This document shows positions 7,372 to 15,300 of a DNA stretch of 21,035 nucleotides, one piece after another. A model generated the notes under the pieces. The model did not search any database. It saw only the letters and a program-made list of their open reading frames with translations, and had not been told where the DNA came from. Each line of letters opens with the position of its first letter. The stretch's first letter is position 1. The translations under genes and the position numbers were made by a program. The DNA is from Lachnospiraceae bacterium (GTDB lineage Bacteria; Bacillota_A; Clostridia; Lachnospirales; Lachnospiraceae): assembly GCA_017634255.1 (NCBI GenBank), contig JAGBNT010000024.1:1-21035 (forward strand), written 5' to 3'.

Positions 7372-8223
7372 ATGGGTTTATTTTCCGGGATGGAGAAATT
7401 CGGCTTAAAGAATGTGGATGAGAAGAAGCTATATGAGAAGCAGGAAGCGCCGGTGGAAAAGAAAAAAGAGGTCGTAAAGCCGCAGGCTTCGGCAGAACCG
7501 GAGGAATCATTCCTTTTTCCCAAAAAATATAATTGCCCGGTCTGCAGTTCTGAGATCACCTCCCTTACGGTTAAGTCCTCCAAGGTCAGGATGATAGGGT
7601 CCGATATGGATCTGCGGCCCAGATATCAGCAGATGGATGCGACAAAGTACGATGTCGTGCTGTGTCCTAAATGCGGGTATGCAAATATTGCAAAGAATTT
7701 TCCTATGGTAATGCCTGCTCACAGAAAGCTCATAATTGACAATATCTCTAAGACCTTTCACTATGATAACCCCAATGGTCCGATTTATTCCTACGATGAA
7801 GCCATAACGAGGTACAAGATCGCCCTGAGTAATGCTATGGTCAAAAGTGCTAAGGATTCGGAAAAGGCATATATTTGCCTGAAAATGGCATGGGTGATCA
7901 GGGGAAAATCTGAATCGCTTGAACCCTCCATGCCCGATTACGAGGATGCAATGGAGGAGTGTAAGGTAGACGAAAGGGGGGCTCTTCAGCTCGCCAGAGA
8001 TGGTTTTGTCAACGCCAGAGCAACGGAAGATTTTCCGCTGGCAGGGATGGATGAGCCGACAGTGGATTATCTCATATCGGCTCTTAGCGTAGAGCTTGAC
8101 GACCCTAAGACGGCCGCCAAGCTGCTGTCAAACATAATCGTATCCAAGACCGCAAACAGCCGTGTCAAGGACAGGGCGCGGGATCTTATGGCTACGGTTA
8201 AAAAGATGCTTGAAGAGGCTTAA
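7372..8223 (+). CDS. DUF2225 family protein with two zinc-type CxxC pairs
   Basis: Cytoplasmic protein of 283 residues with the DUF2225 pattern: CPVC (55-58) and CPKCGYAN (98-105) forming a probable zinc site, followed by an all-helical TPR-like region (about 130-283) with MAWVIRG and a final long helix. Residues 12-45 are a charged Lys/Glu linker. GGGAGG lies 9 bases before the ATG. It is 24 bases after glnS and probably co-transcribed. Function is not established for the family; a zinc-dependent structural or regulatory role is all that can be inferred. No signal peptide or membrane segment. Confidence 0.88.
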   Translation: MGLFSGMEKFGLKNVDEKKLYEKQEAPVEKKKEVVKPQASAEPEESFLFPKKYNCPVCSSEITSLTVKSSKVRMIGSDMDLRPRYQQMDATKYDVVLCPKCGYANIAKNFPMVMPAHRKLIIDNISKTFHYDNPNGPIYSYDEAITRYKIALSNAMVKSAKDSEKAYICLKMAWVIRGKSESLEPSMPDYEDAMEECKVDERGALQLARDGFVNARATEDFPLAGMDEPTVDYLISALSVELDDPKTAAKLLSNIIVSKTANSRVKDRARDLMATVKKMLEEA

Positions 8224-8242
8224 AGAGCAGCTCAGCTCTTTA
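8221..8242. terminator. Bidirectional hairpin between convergent genes
   Basis: TAAAGAGC (8221-8228) and GCTCTTTA (8235-8242) form a perfect 8-bp inverted repeat with a 6-base loop. It overlaps both stop codons (DUF2225 stop 8221-8223; opposite-strand stop 8232-8234). Flanking A and T runs on both sides are short, so it is at best a modest terminator working in both directions. Confidence 0.55.
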
Positions 8243-8591
8243 GTGTTTCGAACTTGAACTCCGTAACCTTGTCTTCAGCGGCGTCCTTGATGACGCCAGC
8301 TGCGCCTTCCGCGGCGTCCTTTACAACGCCGATCACCTTGCCCGCCTCTTCTTTTGCGTTTTCTTTCAGGTTCTCGGCATCCGGAAAATCCAGAGGCGTA
8401 TACTCACGATCCACTCTGTCGGAATTTGCAGCCTCTTTTTTCAGGAAGTCATCCAACTCGTCATTGATATCGTCGTCATCATAATCCTCAAAGTCGGCAT
8501 CATCCTCCTGACTCTTGAGGAAATACCAGGTTGCGGCAGCCGCACCTCCGGCAAGAAGTAAAAAGGTTAAAAATTTTCCGAATTTTTTCAT
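8232..8591 (-). CDS. Small membrane-anchored acidic protein (YtxH-like)
   Basis: 119 residues on the minus strand. The ATG at 8591 was chosen because GGAGGG lies 10 bases upstream; in-frame ATGs further up would have the site too close or none. The N-terminus is MKKFGKFLTFLLLAGGAAAA, a single membrane helix (about 5-24), then a strongly acidic run (DDADFEDYDDDD) and a C-terminal amphipathic helix with KDAAEGA/KDAAEDK repeats. This plan resembles YtxH-type stress-associated membrane proteins, but no specific family is claimed with confidence. It converges on the DUF2225 gene with an 8-base gap and diverges from the foldase gene. Function unknown. Confidence 0.8.
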   Translation of the reverse strand: MKKFGKFLTFLLLAGGAAAATWYFLKSQEDDADFEDYDDDDINDELDDFLKKEAANSDRVDREYTPLDFPDAENLKENAKEEAGKVIGVVKDAAEGAAGVIKDAAEDKVTEFKFETLKS

Positions 8592-8625
8592 TTTAAGCAT
8601 ACCCTCCAAAAAATTTTTCAGGATT

Positions 8626-8655
8626 ATTATATACATTATTCCTGCTGATTTGCAA
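8626..8655 (-). promoter_or_regulatory. Candidate promoter of the minus-strand membrane protein gene
   Basis: Read on the minus strand: TTGCAA (8655-8650), 18-base spacer, TATAAT (8631-8626). The transcript would start near 8619, giving a leader of about 28 nt that contains the GGAGGG site. Confidence 0.5.
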
Positions 8656-8679
8656 GATATAACTATTCTATGTTATGTT
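8650..8679 (+). promoter_or_regulatory. Weak candidate promoter of the foldase gene sharing the same -35
   Basis: The palindromic TTGCAA at 8650-8655 also reads as a plus-strand -35; TATGTT at 8674-8679 lies 18 bases on and matches the -10 consensus at four of six positions. Transcription would then start near 8686, at the ATG itself. Low confidence. Confidence 0.3.
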
Positions 8680-8685
8680 ATGTGC

Positions 8686-9771
8686 ATGAATGATTCAGGC
8701 AGAAAAATCTTAATAAGAGCTGCGGCGTGTATTTTCGCGGTCCTCACCCTTATCATGCCATTAAGCGGCTGCGGAAAGACTGAAAATGAAGCTACGCAGA
8801 TCGTCCTTACAACTGAATTTACTGACAACGAGATATTCAGGATAGACAATTTAAACTGCACTGTCCCGGAGGCCAATATCTATATGTATACAGCTGAGGA
8901 TCAGTACACAAATGTATTCGGAAAGGAAATATGGAATGCCGATATTAAAAATTCCATGCTGCTGGATGAGTTGAAGGATGTTACACTGGCGCGTCTGGCG
9001 CAGATAAAGGCTATGGCGCTTCTTGCGGGAAGCCGCTCAATAGAGCTGGACGAGGAGGAAAAGCAGAAGGTTCACGAAGCGGCGCAGAAATATATGGCAG
9101 GTCTGGATCCTGCCAGCATCGCCAAGCTGTCGATAAGCGAGGAGATAGTTGAGAATATGTACGGGGACTATGCGCTTGCCGAAAAGGTCTACGACAGCAT
9201 CACAGCAAATGTCAATCCAGAAATAAGCGATGATGAGGCAAGAACGATCAAGGTAAAGCACATACTTATTAAGACTTACGAGGCGGACGAAGAGGGAAAT
9301 AAGACGAGCTTTGGCACTGACAGGAAGAATGTCGCCTTTCAGAAGGCGGTCGCCATAAGAAAGGAGGCTGTATCGGAGGGGGCGGATTTCGATGCCCTTA
9401 TCGACAAGTACAGCGAGGACACTACGGCAGAATATGTATTCGGCAAGGGAACAATGCCGGAGAAATTTGAGGAGGCGGCGTTTGAACTGGGAACGGACGA
9501 AATCTCTGATGTGGTGCAGACTGATTACGGCTTTCATATCATAAAGTGTATAAGCACCTTCGACAGGGACGAGACCGATGCGAACAAGCAGAGGATATTA
9601 AAGCAGCGCAAGAAGGAGGCGTTCAACGCCACCTATGAGGAATTTATAAAGACCCTGCACTCTAATTTAAACAGCAAATTATGGGACAGTCTGGATTTTT
9701 CCATCGACGACGAGATAAATACGACGAATTTCTTTGATGTTTACAATGAGGTATTTAATGTAGTGGGGTAG
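8686..9771 (+). CDS. PrsA-like parvulin peptidyl-prolyl isomerase lipoprotein
   Basis: Extracytoplasmic foldase expected to help exported proteins fold. The 361 residues begin with a lipoprotein signal peptide: basic start, hydrophobic core, lipobox L-S-G-C with Cys29 as the lipidated residue. An N-terminal helical chaperone region (about 55-185, SurA/PrsA type) is followed by a parvulin domain (about 188-292) with VKHILIKT, YSEDTTAE, GKGTMPEKFEEAAFEL and TDYGFHIIK. A long charged insert lies in the first parvulin loop. No ribosome site precedes the in-frame ATGs at 8680 and 8686, which is unusual here and leaves the start uncertain. The only longer frame runs antisense through the neighbouring gene. 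An exporter partner is suggested, not shown, by the T7SS locus downstream. Confidence 0.9.
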   Translation: MNDSGRKILIRAAACIFAVLTLIMPLSGCGKTENEATQIVLTTEFTDNEIFRIDNLNCTVPEANIYMYTAEDQYTNVFGKEIWNADIKNSMLLDELKDVTLARLAQIKAMALLAGSRSIELDEEEKQKVHEAAQKYMAGLDPASIAKLSISEEIVENMYGDYALAEKVYDSITANVNPEISDDEARTIKVKHILIKTYEADEEGNKTSFGTDRKNVAFQKAVAIRKEAVSEGADFDALIDKYSEDTTAEYVFGKGTMPEKFEEAAFELGTDEISDVVQTDYGFHIIKCISTFDRDETDANKQRILKQRKKEAFNATYEEFIKTLHSNLNSKLWDSLDFSIDDEINTTNFFDVYNEVFNVVG

Positions 9772-9837
9772 GGGTCAGAAAAATAGGACTGTCGCATTGG
9801 CAAAAGGTAAAAAATATTATCCAGACATTTTTAGTTA

Positions 9838-9864
9838 ATAGCACTCATTTAAAGTGAGTGCTAA
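9838..9864 (+). promoter_or_regulatory. CIRCE operator (HrcA binding site)
   Basis: ATAGCACTC, nine bases, GAGTGCTAA: identical to the CIRCE consensus (TTAGCACTC-N9-GAGTGCTAA) except for the first base. HrcA repressor binds CIRCE and releases it on heat shock. It sits just upstream of the htpG promoter rather than in the transcribed leader. Confidence 0.93.
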
Positions 9865-9871
9865 ATTTTTG

Positions 9872-9900
9872 TTGACTTTTGGAATCCGCGGGCTTACAAT
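9872..9900 (+). promoter_or_regulatory. Sigma-A promoter of htpG
   Basis: TTGACT (9872-9877), 17-base spacer, TACAAT (9895-9900). Both hexamers match at five of six positions. The leader to the ATG at 9996 is about 88 nt. Confidence 0.8.
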
Positions 9901-9995
9901 GTCTTTTGTGCACAGAAAAAGTAAGGAACTGTTCATAAATGGTATGGGCTCTTTCGCCACAGGGTCTTAATACTTTTAGAAAAGAGGTGTTTTGT

Positions 9996-12158
9996 ATGGC
10001 AAATAAGCATGGAAATCTATCGATTTCAAGCGAAAATATCTTCCCTATCATAAAAAAATGGATGTATTCCGATCAGGATATCTTTATCCGTGAGCTTATC
10101 TCAAACGGCTGCGATGCGATAACGAAGCTTAAGAAGCTGGAGATGATGGGTGAGTATCAGGCTCCGAAGGAGGAGACCGATGGAAGCGAGGGCGCCGGCT
10201 TAAAAGGGCGCATAGACGTACTTTGCGACGACAAGAATAAGACGTTGAAATTTATTGATAACGGTATCGGTATGGATGCCGAAGAAGTGGATAAGTTCAT
10301 CAACCAGATAGCCTTTTCCGGGGCTACGGATTTCCTTGAAAAGTACAAGGATAAGTCAGATACCGACCAGATAATCGGTCATTTCGGTCTCGGCTTTTAT
10401 TCGTCCTTCATGGTTGCTGATAAGGTCACCATAGATAGTCTTTCCTATAAGGAGGGAGCCCAGGCAGTGCACTGGGAGTGTGACGGCGAGGCGACGGAAT
10501 TTGACATTACAGACGGCGACAGGAGCAGGGTAGGTACGGAGATCACCCTGTATTTAAACGACGACTGCTTAAAGTACTCCAATGAATATGCGGTACGGGA
10601 GGTGCTGGAAAAGTATTGCTCCTTCATGCCGACGGAGATTTACCTTAAGAACGTCAATGCAGAGCCCCCCAAGCCTACCAAGGATAAGGACGGAAACGAG
10701 GTTCCCCCTGAAGCGCCCAAGCCCATTAACGATACGGCACCGCTTTGGACTAAGGCACCCAAGGATTGTACGGATGAGGAGTACAAGGAATTTTACCGGA
10801 AGGTCTTCCGCGATTACAAGGAGCCCTTATTCTGGATACATCTGAATATGGATTATCCCTTTAATCTGAAGGGAATACTCTATTTCCCGAAGATAAATAT
10901 CGAGTACGAGTCAATAGAGGGAGTTATTAAGCTTTATAACAATCAGGTGTTTATAGCGGACAATATAAAGGAAGTCATCCCCGAGTTCCTGATGCTCTTA
11001 AAGGGTGTAATCGACTGCCCCGACCTGCCGCTTAATGTAAGCCGTTCGGCGCTGCAAAATGACGGCTTTGTAACGAAGATATCTGATTATATCACGAAGA
11101 AGGTGGCAGAGAAGCTTTCGGGAATGTGCAAGACCGATAAGGAGAATTACGAGAAGTACTGGGAGGATATCTCACCCTTTATCAAGTACGGTTATCTCAG
11201 GAACGATAAGTTCAGCGAAAAGATCAATGACTACATCCTTTTCAAGGATATAAACGGCGAGTATCTGACTCTGCCTGAGTGCCTTAAGATAAATCCTACG
11301 GATACGGGGGACGAAGAAGAGGGAGACACTGAAAAAGCCGAAGGCACAGAAAATAACGGCGAGGCTGCCTCAGAGGAGAAGACAGAAGAGGTAGAGAAAG
11401 CCAGCGGCGACGTTGTGGACGAAAACGGTGAAACTGTAGAAACTGTTGAGGATATGCTGGGTGAGGACGCTCCTGAGGAGAAGACGGAAGAGGCGGAGAA
11501 GACCAGCGGCGACGTTGTGGATGAAAAGGGTGGAGAGGTTGAAAAGAAGGAGACCGTAATCTACTACGTAACGGATGAGAAGCAGCAGGGACAGTATATA
11601 GCCATGTTCAAGAAGGCAAAGATGAATGCTGTCATCTTAAAGCACAACATCGATACACCCTTCATGCAGCAGCTTGAGATGAAGAATGAGGGCATTAAGT
11701 TTAAGAGGATAGATGCCGATGTCACCGATGCAATGAAGGCCAAGGAGTCCAAGAAAGATACGGAGAAATTCGAATCGGCTGCAAAGGATATTGCGAAGCT
11801 CTTAAAGAAGGCTCTAAAGAGGGAGAAGCTGGAGGTAAAGGTACAGAGGCTTAAAAATAAGAAGATTGCCAGCATGCTGACCATGTCCGAGGAGTCCCGC
11901 CGTATGCAGGATATGATGAAGATGTATTCCATGGGCGGAGATACGGCAGATATGTTCAAGGACGATGAGGGCGAGACGCTTATCCTTAATGCAGGTCATC
12001 CTCTTGTGGAAAGGATCATGGATCAGCCGGATTCTGAAAATGCGAAGCTCATCACAGAGCAGCTTTATTACCTGGCGGTACTGCAGAATAAGCAGCTTTC
12101 CCCCGAGGCAATGGCAAAATTCATCGAGCACAGCAACGAGTGCCTGCTGAAGATCTGA
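9996..12158 (+). CDS. htpG: Hsp90 chaperone HtpG with acidic middle-domain insert
   Basis: ATP-dependent cytoplasmic chaperone. The ATG at 9996 follows GAGGTG by 6 bases and starts MANKHGNLSISSENIF; 720 residues against about 620-650 for typical HtpG. The GHKL ATPase motifs are present: ELISNGCDA (Glu33, Asn37), DNGIGM (88-93) and GHFGLGFYSSFMVAD. The middle domain has the catalytic-loop segment NVSRSALQND, and the C-terminal dimerisation region ends AKFIEHSNECLLKI. The excess length is an insert of about 83 mostly Glu/Lys/Asp residues (436-518), between LTLPECLKINP and VIYYVTDEKQQ in the middle domain. That is a different place from the charged linker of eukaryotic Hsp90. Preceded by CIRCE, so probably HrcA-controlled. 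Confidence 0.97.
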   Translation: MANKHGNLSISSENIFPIIKKWMYSDQDIFIRELISNGCDAITKLKKLEMMGEYQAPKEETDGSEGAGLKGRIDVLCDDKNKTLKFIDNGIGMDAEEVDKFINQIAFSGATDFLEKYKDKSDTDQIIGHFGLGFYSSFMVADKVTIDSLSYKEGAQAVHWECDGEATEFDITDGDRSRVGTEITLYLNDDCLKYSNEYAVREVLEKYCSFMPTEIYLKNVNAEPPKPTKDKDGNEVPPEAPKPINDTAPLWTKAPKDCTDEEYKEFYRKVFRDYKEPLFWIHLNMDYPFNLKGILYFPKINIEYESIEGVIKLYNNQVFIADNIKEVIPEFLMLLKGVIDCPDLPLNVSRSALQNDGFVTKISDYITKKVAEKLSGMCKTDKENYEKYWEDISPFIKYGYLRNDKFSEKINDYILFKDINGEYLTLPECLKINPTDTGDEEEGDTEKAEGTENNGEAASEEKTEEVEKASGDVVDENGETVETVEDMLGEDAPEEKTEEAEKTSGDVVDEKGGEVEKKETVIYYVTDEKQQGQYIAMFKKAKMNAVILKHNIDTPFMQQLEMKNEGIKFKRIDADVTDAMKAKESKKDTEKFESAAKDIAKLLKKALKREKLEVKVQRLKNKKIASMLTMSEESRRMQDMMKMYSMGGDTADMFKDDEGETLILNAGHPLVERIMDQPDSENAKLITEQLYYLAVLQNKQLSPEAMAKFIEHSNECLLKI
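11373..11543 (+). repeat. 34-residue-period duplication inside the HtpG acidic insert
   Basis: Two similar 69-bp units start at 11373 and 11475, 102 bases apart and in frame. Each encodes EEKTEE(V/A)EK(A/T)SGDVVDE followed by a Gly/Glu-rich end (residues 460-482 and 494-516). Nucleotide similarity is high, with a shared run through AGCGGCGACGTTGTGGA, which suggests a fairly recent duplication. Confidence 0.85.
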
Positions 12159-12167
12159 AGATAGTGG

Positions 12168-12188
12168 GTAACTGTTCTGAACAGTTAC
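12168..12188 (+). repeat. Perfect palindrome of the GAACAGTTAC family after htpG
   Basis: Ten-base arms GTAACTGTTC and GAACAGTTAC flank a single T, nine bases after the htpG stop. As RNA it could fold as an 8-bp stem with a 5-base loop, but no T run follows, so a simple terminator is unlikely. Confidence 0.75.
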
Positions 12189-12226
12189 GATAGCGGAATA
12201 AATTTAGGAAGAGTAAAAAATATCGG

Positions 12227-12258
12227 GGCGTAACTGCGCAGTAAATGCGCAGTTCGCC
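12227..12258 (+). other. Strong hairpin between htpG and essC
   Basis: GGCG (12227-12230) pairs with CGCC (12255-12258), and AACTGCGCA with TGCGCAGTT inside it, around loop GTAAA. It is followed at 12262-12272 by GAACAGTAACG, another partial copy of the dispersed element. It could end read-through from htpG or mark a regulator site. Confidence 0.6.
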
Positions 12259-12311
12259 TGTGAACAGTAACGTGCAATAAACAGATAGGGCTTGAAAAAG
12301 CACTGTCTTTC

Positions 12312-12340
12312 TTGATGTTTATATAGATTATATTTATAAT
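12312..12340 (+). promoter_or_regulatory. Sigma-A promoter of the T7SS operon
   Basis: TTGATG (12312-12317), 17-base spacer, TATAAT (12335-12340); transcript start near 12347, leader about 27 nt containing AGGAGA before the essC ATG. The -10 is overlapped by the inverted repeat AGATTAT (12325-12331) / ATAATCT (12339-12345), a possible operator. Confidence 0.75.
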
Positions 12341-12373
12341 AATCTCTGATCAGTAAGCATCCAGGAGAACTAT

Positions 12374-15300
12374 ATGAGCACAGTATTATCCGTTTATTGC
12401 AACACAGCGTTTAAGGAATATCTACTTCCGGCGGTGAACAACGCGAACAGTTCAATTGTATTATCCAGGAATATTTTCGGGCTGGAGCAGAACCTGGAGA
12501 TACTGCTGGAAATAGTGGAGCACAGATGGAGCTTCCTTCCATCGGAGAAGTATTCGCTTTCCTGTGACAACGTTTCTTATTTTAATCAGGTGATCAGGGA
12601 CGGGGATCTTATACGTCTTACCATCAACGGAGAGAACAGGATCTCAATACTCGTTAAGGAAACGGACAGGTATTTTAGCGTATACAGTAAATTCAACATT
12701 CAAAAGCTTAAAGCTCCTGTAACCATCGGCAAAAACGAGAGCTGTACGATCGTATTCGATGCCATGGGGCTGGTTTCCAGAGAGCACGCACGTATAAAAA
12801 GGACCGGACAGGGTATAGTGCTTGAGGATACGAGTACAAACGGAACCTTTGTAAATAATGTGCGCGTCAATGGAAGCGTATATCTTAATTTCGGAGACTG
12901 TATAGACATTTACGGTCTGCGTCTTTGCTTCCTTGGAAGCTATCTGGCAATAAATACCGAAAGCGTTGACATACGGATATCCGAGGGGCTGAGTCCGTGC
13001 AGGATATCGCCTGAAACAATAGAACATTCAGGAACAGTAGAGAAACGTATTTTTCATCGTTCTCCCCGACATATAGCGCAAATAGATACAGAACCGGTGG
13101 AAATAGATGCTCCTCCGAATCCCAAGGAGCTGGATCAGCCCTCGCTTATAAGTATGATAGGTCCCTCTCTTACAATGGCTCTGCCGATGCTGTTAGGCTG
13201 CGCCCTGATGATATACAGTTCGCGTTCATCGGGCGGGCAAACGAGTGCGTTTATGTTCACAGGACTTATAACAGCAGTCAGCTCTGCCATATTCGGGTCT
13301 ATCTGGGCAGTAAACAGCGCAAAACGGACCAGGCAGAAATTTGAGCGCGATACGGCGTTAAGAGACAGCGCCTATAAAAAGTATCTTAAAAAGAGTGAAC
13401 AGACAATAGCTGAAAAATATAAAAAGAACTCAATGGCTCTCCATGACCGGTACAGACCGGCAGATGAGTGTGTACTTTATGATGAGAGAAATCCAAAGCT
13501 CTGGAACAGGAATAATCGTCATGAGGATTTTCTTACCCAAAGACTGGGGATAGGAAGAGTTCCCTTTCAGGCGCCAATAGTAATTCCCAAGGAAAGATTT
13601 ACGCTGATCTCGGATGAACTGATGGAGATGCCTAAAAAACTCAGCGAAAAATATGCTTATTTAGAAGAAGTGCCTATTTGCGTAGACCTTCTGGAAGACA
13701 GACTTTTAGGAGTAGTAGGGGGTCCAGGCAAAAAGGGGGCAGCTATTATCGTGCATGACCTGGTTTCACAGATAGCTGCAAATAATTGCTATACCGATGT
13801 GAAGCTTTTAATAGTTTACGATGAAAACGAAACGGGACTTAAAGGGACCTGGGGCTTCGCAAACTGGCTTCCCCATGTATGGAATGAAAATAAGAGCTTC
13901 CGGTATGTGGCGGATAACAAGGCAGATGCAAGTGATGTATTTTATGAACTGGCACAGGCTTTAAGGATAAGGGCAGAAGAGAATACTATAGGAAGAGACA
14001 AGACGGAAATACCCAAGCCATATTATGTGCTGATCCTGGCGGATCCCAATATGCTGGAGGGTGAACTGGTTTCAAAGTATATTCTGGACCCTAAGCCGGA
14101 ATATGGCTTATCAACTATTATGATAGTGGAAAGCTATGAAGAGCTTCCGAACGAGTGTACAAAGATAATAGAAAATGACCATAGTTTTTCCGGAATTTAT
14201 AACATTGATGACGATATAATCGCGAGAAAGCCGATAAGATTCGATGTCATTAATTCAGAAGCGGTTGAGAATTTTGCTCGAAAGATATCGGATGTGGAGG
14301 TAAGGGAACTGGAAACGGGAGGAGAGATACCCAATTCGCTAACCTTCTTTGATATGTTCGGGATATCTGCGTTAAGCGCACTTAACGTAATGGACAGGTG
14401 GAGAAAGAACCGGACCTATGATTCGCTTAAGGCTATAGTCGGATTTAAGGCAGGTGGAGTCCCCTGTTATCTGGATGTGCATGAAAAATATCATGGACCG
14501 CATGGTCTGGTAGCAGGAACTACAGGTTCAGGAAAATCTGAAACCCTGCAGACCTACATACTGTCCCTGGCGATCAATTTCAGCCCCGACGACGTTGGAT
14601 TTTTCCTGATAGACTACAAGGGAGGCGGAATGGCAGGACTATTCAGTAACCTTCCGCACCTTTCCGGGCAGATATCCAACCTTTCCGGCAACCAGATCCG
14701 TCGTGCAATGGTATCCATCAAAAGCGAAAACCTCAGAAGACAGCGTATTTTCAATGAATACGGCGTCAATAACATAAACAGCTATACGAAGCTATATAAA
14801 AATAATGAGGCGAAGGTTCCTGTGCCGCATCTTTTTATAATCATAGATGAGTTTGCCGAGTTAAAGAGGGAAGAGCCGGATTTCATGAGAGAACTCATAA
14901 GCGTAGCTCAGGTGGGACGAAGCCTCGGAGTACACCTTATCCTCGCTACCCAGAAGCCCGGAGGAACGGTCGATGATAATATATGGAGCAATTCAAAATT
15001 CAGATTGTGCTTAAGGGTTCAGGACAGGCAGGACAGTAACGACATGCTCCACAGACCTGATGCTGCATATATTACCCAGGCTGGGCGCTGCTATATGCAG
15101 GTGGGTAATGATGAGCTCTTTGAGCTTTTCCAGTCAGGCTGGAGCGGAGCTTATTATTCCGAGGATTCCGATCAGACAAAAGCCGACATTGCCAAGATGA
15201 TCTCCGTAAATGGAAGAGCTGCTCTTGAGGGAAGCAGAACCAAGATAAGGAAAAAGGCACAGGAAAAGCGCGAATGGATAGCGAAATTTGTAGAGGCGCT

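Noticed and set aside
8515..8685. Upstream extension of the foldase gene
   Set aside because: It runs antisense through the minus-strand membrane protein gene and would destroy the lipoprotein signal peptide layout.
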